In this document: positions 37,519-46,281 of the stretch, piece by piece
How the letters are laid out: each line of letters starts with the position of its first letter
Position numbering within the stretch: the stretch's first letter is position 1
NCBI RefSeq assembly: GCF_001509795.1
Contig: NZ_LLZN01000063.1
Location: 66,199-130,198 of the forward strand
DNA length: 64,000 nt
Direction: 5' to 3'
Source of the DNA: Streptomyces sp. NRRL WC-3605
Lineage (GTDB): Bacteria; Actinomycetota; Actinomycetes; Streptomycetales; Streptomycetaceae
Translations under genes and position numbers: made by a program
Notes under the pieces: generated by a model
Seen by the model: only the letters and a program-made list of their open reading frames with translations
Databases searched by the model: none
What the model was told of the DNA's origin: nothing

Positions 37519-38172
37519 TCAGATCCGGTAGCCGGAGCCGGGCACGGTGACGATCACCGGCGGCTCACCGAGTTTGCGGCGCAGGGTCATGACGGTCACG
37601 CGCACCACGTTCGTGAACGGGTCGGTGTTCTCGTCCCACGCCTTCTCCAGCAGTTGCTCGGCGGAGACGACGGCTCCCTCGCTGCGCATCAGCACCTCCA
37701 GGACGGCGAACTCCTTCGGGGCGAGCTGCACCTCCTTGCCGTCGCGGAAGACCTCGCGGCGGTTGGGGTCCAGCTTGATGCCGGCGCGCTCCAGGACGGG
37801 CGGCAGCGGCACGCTGGTGCGGCGGCCCAGGGCACGGACGCGTGCGATCAGCTCGCTGAAGGCGAAGGGTTTGGGAAGGTAGTCGTCGGCGCCGATCTCC
37901 AGGCCCTCGACCCGGTCGCTGACGTCGCCGGAGGCCGTGAGCATCAGCACGCGCGTGGGCATGCCGAGTTCGACGATCTTGCGGCAGACGTCGTCGCCGT
38001 GCACCAGGGGGAGGTCGCGGTCGAGGACGACCACGTCGTAGTCGTTGACGCCGATGCGCTCCAGGGCGGCCGCACCGTCGTACACGACGTCGACGGCCAT
38101 GGCCTCCCGGCGCAGTCCGGTGGCCACCGCATCGGCGAGCAGTTGCTCGTCCTCGACGACGAGTACGCGCAC
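37519..38172 (-). CDS. cutR: OmpR-family response regulator CutR
   Basis: 217 residues from GTG 38172. Receiver domain with VRVLVVEDEQLLADAVATGL, phospho-acceptor Asp51 (VVVLDRDLPL), LMLTASG and KPFAFSELIARV; then an OmpR-type winged helix (LAPKEFAVLEVLMRSEGAVV ... VVRVTVMTLRRKLGEPPVIV). It is 6 bp upstream of cutS, as in other Streptomyces, where CutRS was first described as a repressor of antibiotic production. Confidence 0.9.
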   Translation of the reverse strand: MRVLVVEDEQLLADAVATGLRREAMAVDVVYDGAAALERIGVNDYDVVVLDRDLPLVHGDDVCRKIVELGMPTRVLMLTASGDVSDRVEGLEIGADDYLPKPFAFSELIARVRALGRRTSVPLPPVLERAGIKLDPNRREVFRDGKEVQLAPKEFAVLEVLMRSEGAVVSAEQLLEKAWDENTDPFTNVVRVTVMTLRRKLGEPPVIVTVPGSGYRI

Positions 38173-38606
38173 GTCGCTTGTCCTTCCTGTGTCCACCCGC
38201 GTAGCGCGCGGCGGCGCGCGCGGGCAGGGGTGTGGTCGGGTCCGTAGGCCTCCATCCTGCCCTTTTCGGCCATAAGTCGGCGGTAAGACGGGTGCGGGGC
38301 GACGGGGGCCGGCGCGAGACCAGGGAAGACGGGGCACCGGCGCGGGAATGCCAGATTTTTCGCGCGGGTTGAGGTTTCCGAGAAAGACGGCAGGGGGAGG
38401 ACGGCATGTACACCCCGCGATCACGCTCTGCTTGTGCCGCACCACGTGCGGTACGGGATGATCCGCTTCCGCAGAGTGGTGGTGGGTGTCCGGCACCGTC
38501 GCCGCCCGGCTCGGGCAGCGCTGGGCATCTACTGGAGACGTGATCGCCCCTTCCGACGGCACACCCCCGTGCCACCGACCCACGACCCAGGACGAGGGGG
38601 CGCAGC
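38173..38606. other. 434-bp divergent intergenic region upstream of cutR
   Basis: It separates cutR (minus) from a small plus-strand gene. It contains a direct repeat TAAG-7-TAAG (38273-38276 and 38284-38287), 100 bp upstream of the cutR start, with the 11-bp period expected for an OmpR-type operator and so a possible CutR autoregulatory site. No further gene was found. Confidence 0.4.
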
Positions 38607-38780
38607 ATGGACGCTTTCACCGCAGGACTTCTGCAGCGCATAAAGGCGACCGAGTCCGACCTGACGCGGGCTCGCGACGAGGGCGACGAGTTCCTCGTCG
38701 AGGTCGAGCAGGGAGAGCTCGACGACCTGCGCCGCCTCGCGGCCGAGCACGGCGTCGAGGTCGGCGTGACCACGGTCTGA
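38607..38780 (+). CDS. small conserved-looking protein (57 residues)
   Basis: ATG 38607 follows GACGAGGGGG. The product MDAFTAGLLQRIKATESDLT continues RARDEGDEFLVEVEQGELDD and LRRLAAEHGVEVG, an acidic amphipathic helix pair with good codon bias. It ends 14 bp before a perfect terminator hairpin, which supports it as a real gene. Function unknown; I do not recognise a named family. Confidence 0.7.
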   Translation: MDAFTAGLLQRIKATESDLTRARDEGDEFLVEVEQGELDDLRRLAAEHGVEVGVTTV

Positions 38781-38793
38781 CCGCCTCGGCACA

Positions 38794-38828
38794 CGAGGGC
38801 CCCGGTGAATCCAGCACCGGGGCCCTCG
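38794..38828. terminator. bidirectional terminator hairpin
   Basis: Perfect 14-bp stem (arms CGAGGGCCCCGGTG at 38794-38807 and 38815-38828) with a 7-base loop, between the small plus-strand gene and the convergent inositol monophosphatase gene. Confidence 0.88.
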
Positions 38829-38842
38829 CGCGTGCGGGCGGC

Positions 38843-39670
38843 TCAGTCGTGCCAGGCGCCGAAGTCCTCCAGGAGCCGCTGGAGGGGCTCGAAGACGCCG
38901 GGTGTGGCCGCCACCGTCAGATCCCGTGAGGGGCGCTCACCGGGGCGGCCACCGGTCACCGCGCCCGCCTCCCGGGCGATGAGGTCCCCCGCCGCGACGT
39001 CCCAGGCGTTCAGCCCGCGCTCGTAGTAGCCGTCCAGGCGGCCCGCCGCGAGATCGCACAGGTCGATCGCGGCCGAGCCCGAGCGCCGGATGTCCCGCAG
39101 CAGCGGGATCAGGCGCCGGGCCACCTCGGCCTGATGGGTGCGGACCTCGCTGACGTAGTTGAATCCGGTCGACACCAGCGCCTGCTCCAGGGGAGCCGTG
39201 GGACGGCAGGTGAGCCGGCGCTCGCCCTCCCAGGGGCCCGTCGCCCAGGCTCCCCCGCCGCGCACCGCGTGGTACGTCTCGCCGCGCATGGGCGCCGCGA
39301 CCACCCCGGCGACCGTCTCGCCGTCCTGCTCGGCGGCGATGGAGACCGACCAGGTCGGCAGGCCGTAGAGGTAGTTGACCGTGCCGTCCAGGGGGTCGAT
39401 GACCCAGCGGATGCCGCTGGTGCCCTCCGTGGCGGCGCCCTCCTCGCCGAGGAAGCCGTCCTGCGGGCGGTGGCCGGAGATCACGTCGGTGATCAGCTTC
39501 TCGGCCGCGATGTCCATCTCGGTGACCACGTCGATCGGGCTGGACTTGGTCGCCGCGACGGCGAGGTCGGCCGGGCGCCCGTCGCGCAGCAGGTCACCGG
39601 CGCGGCGGGCGGCCTCGCGGGCCAGGGCGAGCAGGTCCGAGGGCTGGACGTCGGTCACGGGGCTCCTCAT
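38843..39670 (-). CDS. inositol monophosphatase family protein
   Basis: 275 residues from ATG 39670. Metal/phosphate motifs: FLGEEGA (first Glu pair), [20 protein letters not shown] (motif A, DPLDGT) and [20 protein letters not shown] (motif B, WDxAAGxLI). It dephosphorylates inositol phosphate or a related small phosphate (histidinol-phosphate, fructose-bisphosphate and PAP are family alternatives). It overlaps the hemH stop by 4 bp (ATGA) and is translationally coupled to it. Confidence 0.9.
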   Translation of the reverse strand: MRSPVTDVQPSDLLALAREAARRAGDLLRDGRPADLAVAATKSSPIDVVTEMDIAAEKLITDVISGHRPQDGFLGEEGAATEGTSGIRWVIDPLDGTVNYLYGLPTWSVSIAAEQDGETVAGVVAAPMRGETYHAVRGGGAWATGPWEGERRLTCRPTAPLEQALVSTGFNYVSEVRTHQAEVARRLIPLLRDIRRSGSAAIDLCDLAAGRLDGYYERGLNAWDVAAGDLIAREAGAVTGGRPGERPSRDLTVAATPGVFEPLQRLLEDFGAWHD

Positions 39671-40794
39671 GCGTAGGGGCTGTCGGCACCGGCCGCGGCG
39701 GGCCTGGGGGTGCGGGCGGGGCAGCAGCCGGCAGGGCACAGATGGTGGCTCGGGCCGAGGGTGCCGAGGGCGCAGGGCCTGACCTCCGCGCCCCGCTCGA
39801 CGGCCGCCCGCTCCAGGACGAGGTCGCGGATCGCGGCGGCGAAGCGCGGATCGTCGCCGACGGTGGCCGAGCGGCGCATCGGCAGGCCCAGCTCCTCCGC
39901 CTTGGCCCTCGCCTCGGTGTCCAGGTCGTACAGGACCTCCATGTGGTCGGAGACGAAGCCGATGGGCGCGATCACGACCGCGGGGACACCGGCCGCGTGC
40001 CGCTCCTCGAGGTGGTCGCAGATGTCGGGCTCAAGCCACGGGATGTGGGGGGCGCCGGAGCGGGACTGGTAGACGAGCTGCCACGGGTGGTCCCGGCCGG
40101 TGCGCTCGCGGACCGCCTCGGCGATCGTGCGGGCCACGTCCAGGTGCTGCGTGACGTACGCGCCGCCGTCGCCGTGCGACTCCACCGGGCCGGAGGTGTC
40201 GGCCGCCGACAGCGGGATCGAGTGGGTCGAGAAGGCGATGTGGGCGCCGGCCCGCACCCCCTCGGGCAGGTCGGCGAGGGACGCGACCACGCCGTCGATC
40301 ATGGGCTCCAGGAAGCCGGGGTGGTTGAAGTAGTGCCGCAGCTTGTCGATCCGCGGGAGCTCCGTGCCCTCCGCCTCCAGGGCGGCCAGCGCGTCGGCGA
40401 GGTTCTCGCGGTACTGGCGGCAGCCCGAGTAGGAGGCGTAGGCGCTGGTGGCGAGGACCAGGATGCGGCGGCGGCCGTCGGCGGCCATCTCGCGCAGGGT
40501 GTCCGTCAGGTACGGGGCCCAGTTGCGGTTGCCCCAGTAGACCGGCAGGTCCAGTCCGTGGTCGGCGAAGTCCTTGCGCAGGGCGTCCAGCAGGGCGCGG
40601 TTCTGGGCGTTGATGGGGCTCACGCCGCCGAACCCGAAGTAGTGCTCGCCGACCTCCTTCAGGCGTTCCCTGGGGATGCCCCGGCCGCGGGTGACGTTCT
40701 CCAGGAAGGGGATCACGTCGTCCGGGCCCTCGGGGCCGCCGAAGGAGAGCAGGAGCAGGGCGTCGTAAGGGCTGGCATCACGCGGATCTGGCAT
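39667..40794 (-). CDS. hemH: ferrochelatase (coproporphyrin ferrochelatase type)
   Basis: 375 residues. [20 protein letters not shown] at the N-terminus, [31 protein letters not shown] with the catalytic His, and [17 protein letters not shown] with the second metal ligand Glu. The actinobacterial C-terminus carries cysteines (CALGTL ... LCPAGCC) that fit a 2Fe-2S cluster. It inserts Fe2+ into coproporphyrin III in the Gram-positive haem route (also named cpfC). Its upstream region contains an iron-box-like element. Confidence 0.93.
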   Translation of the reverse strand: MPDPRDASPYDALLLLSFGGPEGPDDVIPFLENVTRGRGIPRERLKEVGEHYFGFGGVSPINAQNRALLDALRKDFADHGLDLPVYWGNRNWAPYLTDTLREMAADGRRRILVLATSAYASYSGCRQYRENLADALAALEAEGTELPRIDKLRHYFNHPGFLEPMIDGVVASLADLPEGVRAGAHIAFSTHSIPLSAADTSGPVESHGDGGAYVTQHLDVARTIAEAVRERTGRDHPWQLVYQSRSGAPHIPWLEPDICDHLEERHAAGVPAVVIAPIGFVSDHMEVLYDLDTEARAKAEELGLPMRRSATVGDDPRFAAAIRDLVLERAAVERGAEVRPCALGTLGPSHHLCPAGCCPARTPRPAAAGADSPYA

Positions 40795-40861
40795 GGGGTC
40801 GATCCTGTCATCCGGTACGGACAGCGGGGCAGCCGACCGGGTGCCCGGCTCAGCCGGACGA

Positions 40862-40880
40862 GTACGTTAGGGTCACCTAA
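40862..40880. promoter_or_regulatory. DmdR/IdeR-type iron box in the hemH/MFS divergent promoter
   Basis: GTACGTTAGGGTCACCTAA matches the published DmdR1 iron-box consensus TTAGGTTAGGCTCACCTAA at 16 of 19 positions by my count, with a perfect TTAGG-4-CCTAA core. It lies 30 bp upstream of the MFS start and 68 bp upstream of hemH. Confidence 0.6.
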
Positions 40881-40909
40881 CTCGTACGTCGTGTCGGACA
40901 TCCGTACCG

Positions 40910-42214
40910 GTGTCGAGACCCTTTCCGTCCGCCGAGCCGCCGCCGTCAGCTGCTCCCGCCCGCCCGGAGTCCGCCGTGCCGAGCCCCTATCGCGCCCTGT
41001 TCGCCGCTCCCGGCAGCAAGCGCTTCACCAGCGCGGGCCTCCTCGGGCGGATGCCGCTGTCGATGATGGGCATCGGCGTGGTCACGATGGTGTCGCAGCT
41101 GACCGGGCGCTACGGCCTGGCCGGCGCCCTGTCGGCGACCATCGCGCTGTCGGCCGCCGCGGCGGGCCCCCAGGTCTCCCGCCTGGTCGACCGGCACGGG
41201 CAGCGGCGGGTGCTGCGCCCGGCCACGCTGCTCGCGCTCGCGGCGGCCGCCCTGCTGCTGGTCGCCGCTCACTTCTCGTGGCCGGACTGGGTGCTGTTCG
41301 CGGCCTGCGTCGGCATCGGCTGCGTGCCCAGCGTCGGGGCGATGGTCCGGGCCCGCTGGGCCGCGCTGTACGGCGGAACGGAGAAGCTGCACACCGCGTA
41401 CTCGTTCGAGTCGGTGATCGACGAGGTGTGCTTCATCTTCGGGCCGATCATCTCCATCGGGCTGTCCACGGCGTGGTTCCCGGAGGCAGGGCCGCTGCTC
41501 GCCGGCTGCTTCCTGGCCGTCGGCGTCTTCTGGCTGACCGCGCAGCGGGAGACCGAGCCCGCGCCGCACCCACGTGAACGCCGGGGCGGGCGCACCGCGC
41601 TGGCCGCGCCGGGACTCCAGGTGCTCGTGGCCACCTTCGTGGCGACGGGCGCGATCTTCGGCGCCGTCGACGTGGTCACCGTCGCCTTCGCCGAGGAGCA
41701 GGGGCACAAGGGCGCGGCGAGCGTGGTGCTCGCGCTGTACGCGGCCGGTTCCTGCGGGGCGGGCCTGGTCTTCGGGCTGCTGCGGTTCAAGGGGGCGCCC
41801 GAACCTCGCTGGCTGCTGGGCATATGCGCGATGGCCGTGAGTATGATCCCCCTCCTACTGGTCGGGAACCTGCCGTTTCTGGCCGTGGCGCTGTTCGTCG
41901 CCGGCATGGCCGTCGCTCCCACGATGATCACGACCATGTCGCTGATCGAGCAGCACGTACCACGCGCGCAACTGACCGAGGGCATGACCTGGGTGAGCAC
42001 CGGGCTCGCGGTCGGCGTCGCGCTCGGCTCGTCCGTGGCCGGCTGGGTGATCGACGCCGCCGGAGCGGGCGCCGGGTACGTGGTCCCGGCGGTGTCCGGG
42101 GCCGTCGCGGTCGCGGTCGGTTTCCTGGGGTACCGCCGGCTCAGCAGGCCGGCGCCACGTCGGGGAGGCACCGTTGGGCAGCACGGCGAGCGCGAAGAAC
42201 GGCACGTGGCGTAA
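40910..42214 (+). CDS. MFS transporter, probably iron-regulated
   Basis: 434 residues, twelve predicted helices. LGRMPLSMMGIGVVTMVSQL (TM1) is followed by RLVDRHGQRRVLRPATLLAL (the MFS A-motif in the 2-3 loop) and IDEVCFIFGPIISIGLSTAW in the N-half; a basic loop at about 205-225 (HPRERRGGRT) separates the halves. It belongs to the drug/siderophore exporter type without a specific match. The upstream iron box suggests a role in metallophore or haem-related efflux (inference). Its 3' end overlaps the next gene by 41 bp. Confidence 0.82.
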   Translation: MSRPFPSAEPPPSAAPARPESAVPSPYRALFAAPGSKRFTSAGLLGRMPLSMMGIGVVTMVSQLTGRYGLAGALSATIALSAAAAGPQVSRLVDRHGQRRVLRPATLLALAAAALLLVAAHFSWPDWVLFAACVGIGCVPSVGAMVRARWAALYGGTEKLHTAYSFESVIDEVCFIFGPIISIGLSTAWFPEAGPLLAGCFLAVGVFWLTAQRETEPAPHPRERRGGRTALAAPGLQVLVATFVATGAIFGAVDVVTVAFAEEQGHKGAASVVLALYAAGSCGAGLVFGLLRFKGAPEPRWLLGICAMAVSMIPLLLVGNLPFLAVALFVAGMAVAPTMITTMSLIEQHVPRAQLTEGMTWVSTGLAVGVALGSSVAGWVIDAAGAGAGYVVPAVSGAVAVAVGFLGYRRLSRPAPRRGGTVGQHGEREERHVA

Positions 42215-43493
42215 CTGGGGCGGCAATGTGGCGGCGCGCCCCGCGCGGGAGGTCGCTCCGGCGTCGGTGGAGGAACTGGCCGGGGCGATACGCCGGGCCG
42301 CCGAGGACGGCCTGAAGGTGAAGGCGGTCGGCAGCGGCCACTCCTTCACGTCCATCGCTGCCACCGACGGCGTGCTGGTGCGTCCCCATCTGCTGACCGG
42401 TATCCGGCGCATCGACCGGGAGGCCATGACGGTCACGGTGGAGGCCGGCACTCCGCTGAAGCGGCTCAACATGGCCCTGGCGCGCGAGGGCCTGTCCCTC
42501 ACCAACATGGGCGACATCATGGAGCAGACGGTCTCCGGCGCCACCAGCACCGGCACCCACGGCACCGGCCGCGAGTCGGGGTCGATCGCCGCCCAGATCC
42601 GGGGCCTGGAACTGGTCACGGCGGACGGCTCGGTCCTCAGCTGCTCCGAGCGGGAGAACCCGGAGGTCTTCGCGGCGGCCCGGATCGGCCTGGGCGCGCT
42701 CGGGATCGTCACCGCGATCACGTTCGCCGTGGAGCCTGTCTTCCTGCTCCAGGCCCGTGAGGAACCGATGCCGTTCGACCGGGTGCTCGCCGAGTTCGAC
42801 GAACTGTGGGCCGAGAACGAGCACTTCGAGTTCTACTGGTTCCCCCACACCGGCAACACCAACACCAAGCGCAACAACCGCAGCGCGGGCCCCGAGCAGC
42901 CGGTCTCCCGGCTGAAGGGGTGGTTCGAGGACGAGTTCCTCTCCAACGGCGTCTTCCAGGCGGCCCAGTGGGCGGGCCGCGCGGCACCCGCCGCGATCCC
43001 GGCGATCGCCCGGATCTCCAGCACGGCGCTGTCGGCGCGGACGTACACGGACATCCCCTACAAGGTCTTCACATCGCCGCGCCGGGTCCGCTTCGTGGAG
43101 ATGGAGTACGCCGTCCCGCGCGCGGCCGTCGTGGACACGCTCCGCGAACTGAGGGCCATGGTCGACGGGTCGGGACTGCGGGTCAGCTTCCCCGTCGAGG
43201 TGCGCACGGCCCCCGCCGACGACATCACGCTGTCCACGGCGTCCGGCCGCGACAGCGCGTACATCGCGGTCCACATGGCCAAGGGCACGCCGTACCAGCG
43301 GTACTTCACCGCCGCCGAGCGCGTCTTCACCGCGCACGAGGGGCGCCCGCACTGGGGCAAGGTGCACACACGGGACGCCGAGTACTTCGCGAAGGTCTAC
43401 CCGCGCTTCGGCGAGTTCACCGCGCTGCGGGACCGCCTGGACCCCGGCCGCCTCTTCCAGAACGACTACCTGCGCCGGGTGTTGGGGCCCTGA
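42174..43493 (+). CDS. FAD-linked D-arabinono-1,4-lactone oxidase-like oxidoreductase
   Basis: 439 residues, starting at TTG 42174 with a GGGAGG ribosome site. FAD-binding PCMH domain: WRNWGGNVAARPAREVAPAS, VKAVGSGHSFTSIAATDGVL and STGTHGTGRESGSIAAQIRG; the ALO C-terminal domain ends HWGKVHTRDAEYFAKVYPRF with the conserved GK-H. It oxidises aldono-1,4-lactones or sugar alcohols with O2. The overlap with the MFS gene implies co-translation. Confidence 0.9.
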   Translation: MGSTASAKNGTWRNWGGNVAARPAREVAPASVEELAGAIRRAAEDGLKVKAVGSGHSFTSIAATDGVLVRPHLLTGIRRIDREAMTVTVEAGTPLKRLNMALAREGLSLTNMGDIMEQTVSGATSTGTHGTGRESGSIAAQIRGLELVTADGSVLSCSERENPEVFAAARIGLGALGIVTAITFAVEPVFLLQAREEPMPFDRVLAEFDELWAENEHFEFYWFPHTGNTNTKRNNRSAGPEQPVSRLKGWFEDEFLSNGVFQAAQWAGRAAPAAIPAIARISSTALSARTYTDIPYKVFTSPRRVRFVEMEYAVPRAAVVDTLRELRAMVDGSGLRVSFPVEVRTAPADDITLSTASGRDSAYIAVHMAKGTPYQRYFTAAERVFTAHEGRPHWGKVHTRDAEYFAKVYPRFGEFTALRDRLDPGRLFQNDYLRRVLGP

Positions 43494-43920
43494 CCGGGGG
43501 CAACCGCACCACAGGAGACCATTCGCCTCCGTTTCTGCGCATTGCGTGAAGTACGCCACGTCCAAGATCCTCGAAGCGCTCAACGGACGGCCGAGTCACG
43601 CTTCTTGCCAGAAGTTGGGCGGCGTGCCAATCCACGCACGTGGCCCGAATGGAGTACTGTTGCGAGCCCTGGGTCCGGTCTCCCGCCTGGGCGTCCGTGG
43701 CCTTCAAGGACCGCCGGGAGGGGGCTAGTTGCACAGGGTGACGGAGTTCGTCACTTAGCGTTGCGAATAGGTAACCGTGCCATAACGGCGATCCAGGGCC
43801 CTGGCCCGACACGCCGGGCAACTCGGCAAGGTTGTGGCAGGCTGCACCCGGGCAGGCCACACTCGACTAGCGGAAGCAGCGACGCACGTGACGTCGGCAG
43901 GCACCACCCGGGAGGTCCCC
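43494..43920. other. 427-bp interval upstream of sepH without a supported gene
   Basis: Frames on both strands are short and lack family resemblance. A small inverted repeat (GTGACG-5-CGTCAC, about 43738-43755) is present. The region presumably contains the sepH promoter; TTGCGAATAGGTAACCG at about 43761-43777 is relatively AT-rich. Confidence 0.5.
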
Positions 43921-44973
43921 ATGCCCGAACTGCGTGTCGTGGCCGTCTCCAATGACGGCACACGGCTGGTGCTGAAGGCTGCCGACGCGACGGAGTACAC
44001 CCTTCCGATCGACGAACGCCTGCGCGCCGCCGTGCGCGGCGACCGTCCTCGCCTCGGCCAGATCGAGATCGAGGTGGAGAGCCATCTCCGCCCCCGCGAC
44101 ATCCAGGCGCGTATACGAGCCGGTGCGACCGCGGAAGAGGTCGCCCAGCTCGCCGGCATCCCCGTCGACCGTGTCCGGCGCTTCGAGGGCCCCGTGCTCG
44201 CCGAACGCGCCTTCATGGCCGAGCGCGCCCGCAAGACCCCGGTGCGCCGCCCCGGTGAGAACGCGGCGGGGCCGCAGCTCGGCGAGGCCGTCCAGGAGCG
44301 GCTGCTGCTGCGCGGCGCCGACAAGGACACCGTGCAGTGGGACTCGTGGCGCCGCGACGACGGCACCTGGGAAGTGCTCCTGGTCTACATGGTGGCGGGT
44401 GAACCGCACTCGGCGAGCTGGACGTACGACCCGCCGCGACGGCTCGTCCAGGCCGTCGACGACGAGGCGCGCTCGCTGATCGGCGAGTCCGACGACCTCG
44501 CCGCGCCCGAGCCGAGCTTCCCGTTCGTGCCGCGGATCGCCCGGCTGCCGCGTGAGCGCCAGGAGCGCTCGATGGACCGCGCGCTGGACCGTGCGCTGGA
44601 GCGGCCGAGCCTGCCCGCGCAGGCGTCCGAGCCGGCCGAGGAGATGACGGAGGAACGGGACTCGCTGACCAGCCTGCTGGAAGCGGTGCCGAGCTTCCGC
44701 GGCGACCTGGTGGTCCCGGAGCGGCCCACCGAGCCCGACCCGGAGGAGCCCGCGGTCGAGCCGGCCGCCGAGGAGCCCCCGGCGCCCGCCGCGTCGGCCG
44801 GGTCCGCGTACGCGGACGTCCTCATGCCGCGCTCCGTCGGCAGCCATCGCGACCGGCTCATCGGCGCCACGGACCGTCAGGCCGAGGCGGACGGTGTCCG
44901 CCCGGGCCGCCGGGCCGCCGTGCCGAGCTGGGACGAGATCGTGTTCGGCACGCGGAGGAAGAAGCAGGAGTAG
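43921..44973 (+). CDS. sepH: septation protein SepH (DUF3071)
   Basis: 350 residues from ATG 43921 with a GGGAGG site. The N-terminal DUF3071 domain (PELRVVAVSNDGTRLVLKAA, then LRPRDIQARIRAGATAEEVA) contains the helix-turn-helix-like segment EVAQLAGIPVDRVRRFEGPV, followed by RDDGTWEVLLVYMVAGEPHS. The C-terminal half is long, acidic and disordered and ends in a basic FGTRRKKQE. SepH binds and stabilises FtsZ to position sporulation septa in Streptomyces. The sseA gene lies convergent downstream. Confidence 0.93.
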   Translation: MPELRVVAVSNDGTRLVLKAADATEYTLPIDERLRAAVRGDRPRLGQIEIEVESHLRPRDIQARIRAGATAEEVAQLAGIPVDRVRRFEGPVLAERAFMAERARKTPVRRPGENAAGPQLGEAVQERLLLRGADKDTVQWDSWRRDDGTWEVLLVYMVAGEPHSASWTYDPPRRLVQAVDDEARSLIGESDDLAAPEPSFPFVPRIARLPRERQERSMDRALDRALERPSLPAQASEPAEEMTEERDSLTSLLEAVPSFRGDLVVPERPTEPDPEEPAVEPAAEEPPAPAASAGSAYADVLMPRSVGSHRDRLIGATDRQAEADGVRPGRRAAVPSWDEIVFGTRRKKQE

Positions 44974-44998
44974 CGGGCGGGCGCGTTCACTCGTCGAA

Positions 44999-45082
44999 CG
45001 TCTTTGTGCGAACACCGCCGTGCGCTCGCCTTTGCGTGAACGCGTTTGCGTGAACGCGTTTGCGTGAGCGCCTTTGTGTGAG
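44999..45082. repeat. 14-bp tandem repeat array
   Basis: Four clear units, CGC(C/G)TTTG(C/T)GTGA(A/G), occupy 45027-45040, 45041-45054, 45055-45068 and 45069-45082. A degenerate copy at 44999-45012 stays in the same 14-bp phase, giving six periods overall. The array sits between the sepH stop and a terminator hairpin. Confidence 0.8.
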
Positions 45083-45108
45083 GGCCGCGTCGGATGGACG
45101 CGGCCCTC
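45080..45108. terminator. terminator hairpin between sepH and sseA
   Basis: Perfect 12-bp stem (GAGGGCCGCGTC at 45080-45091 with 45097-45108), 5-base loop, between convergent genes. Confidence 0.82.
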
Positions 45109-45131
45109 GCTCATGTCCGAGCCGCGTGCCG

Positions 45132-45992
45132 CTACTGCGGGTCCGGGCCCACGGCCACCGGCCGGGAGGGGTCGGCCGACCACTCCGACCACGACCCCAC
45201 GTAGAGGGCGGCCGGAATGCCGGCCACCGCGAGCGCGAGCGCCTCATGGGCCGCCGACACGCCCGAGCCGCAGTAGACGCCGACCTCCGTGCCCTCGACG
45301 GCGCCCAGTTCCTTGAAACGGGCGGCGAGTTCACCGGCGGGCAGGAACCGACCGTCCGGGCCCACGTTCTCGTTCGTCGGCGCCGACACGGCACCCGGGA
45401 TGTGCCCGCCGACCGGGTCGATCGGCTCGACCTCGCCGCGGTACCGCTCCCCCGCCCGCGCGTCGAGCAGCACGCCCGACCGCGCGAGCGCCGCGGCGCC
45501 GTCCGCGTCGAGCAGCCCCGTCGCCGACGGCACCGGCTCGAAGTCCCCCTCCGCCGGGGCCGGTGCGGCCGTCTCCAGCGGCCCCTCCCAGGCCGGCAGC
45601 CCGCCGTCCAGGACCCGCACATCCGGGTGCCCGGTCCAGACCAGGAGCCACCAGGCGCGGGCGGCCGCCCAGCCCTGCCCGCCGTCGTACACCACCACGG
45701 GACGCGTCGAGGACACGCCCGCCCGCCGCATCGCCCGTCCGAATCCGGCCAGGTCCGGCAGCGGGTGACGGCCGCGCGGGCCGGGCTCGGACGCCAACTC
45801 CCGGTCCAGGTCGACGTAGACCGCACCGGGGATGTGCCCGGCCGCGTGCGCCGCCCGGCCGTCGAACGGCGGTTCACCGGACGCCGTGGCGAGCGTCAAC
45901 TGCCAGCGGACGTCGAGCAGCACCGGCGGGTCGTCGCCCATCAGGGCCGTGGCCAGTTCTGATGCGGAGATGATGGCGTTCATGGTCCCCAT
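45132..45992 (-). CDS. sseA: rhodanese-type sulfurtransferase
   Basis: 286 residues, two rhodanese domains. Domain 1 (LDVRWQL, AGHIPGAVYVDLDRELASEP) is catalytically silent; domain 2 has LLDARAGERYRGEVEPIDPV, GHIPGAVSAP and the active-site loop VYCGSGVSAAHEALAL with the persulfide cysteine. The CGSGVSA loop is of the 3-mercaptopyruvate sulfurtransferase class. It transfers sulfane sulfur to thiols or cyanide. Starts ATG 45983 or 45992. Confidence 0.9.
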   Translation of the reverse strand: MGTMNAIISASELATALMGDDPPVLLDVRWQLTLATASGEPPFDGRAAHAAGHIPGAVYVDLDRELASEPGPRGRHPLPDLAGFGRAMRRAGVSSTRPVVVYDGGQGWAAARAWWLLVWTGHPDVRVLDGGLPAWEGPLETAAPAPAEGDFEPVPSATGLLDADGAAALARSGVLLDARAGERYRGEVEPIDPVGGHIPGAVSAPTNENVGPDGRFLPAGELAARFKELGAVEGTEVGVYCGSGVSAAHEALALAVAGIPAALYVGSWSEWSADPSRPVAVGPDPQ

Positions 45993-46281
45993 CCTCGCGC
46001 ACAGGGTGGCCGCGGCGGCTCACGCCCGTTAATCTGCCCGCCGGACAGGCCCGATCACGAGGCGTACGGGATCGGGCACAAGCTGTACAGCCGATCGGCA
46101 TCCGTCGTCCCGCGCGCGGGAACGGGCGGTATCGCGCACACAGACGCCACGGTGCGCCCTCCGGGCGCCGGCCGTCCTGCGGCGGCGCGCCCGCGACACG
46201 CGCGGCCACGGTGGTGCGAGCATCGGCTCGGGGGTCCGGACGGCGGAAGCGACACGGCCTGCGCCAGCGGCCGAGGAGAGA

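Noticed and set aside
43546..43728. 60-codon frame starting MKYATSKILEAL upstream of sepH
   Set aside because: It degrades into Gly/Arg-rich sequence and no ribosome site precedes it.
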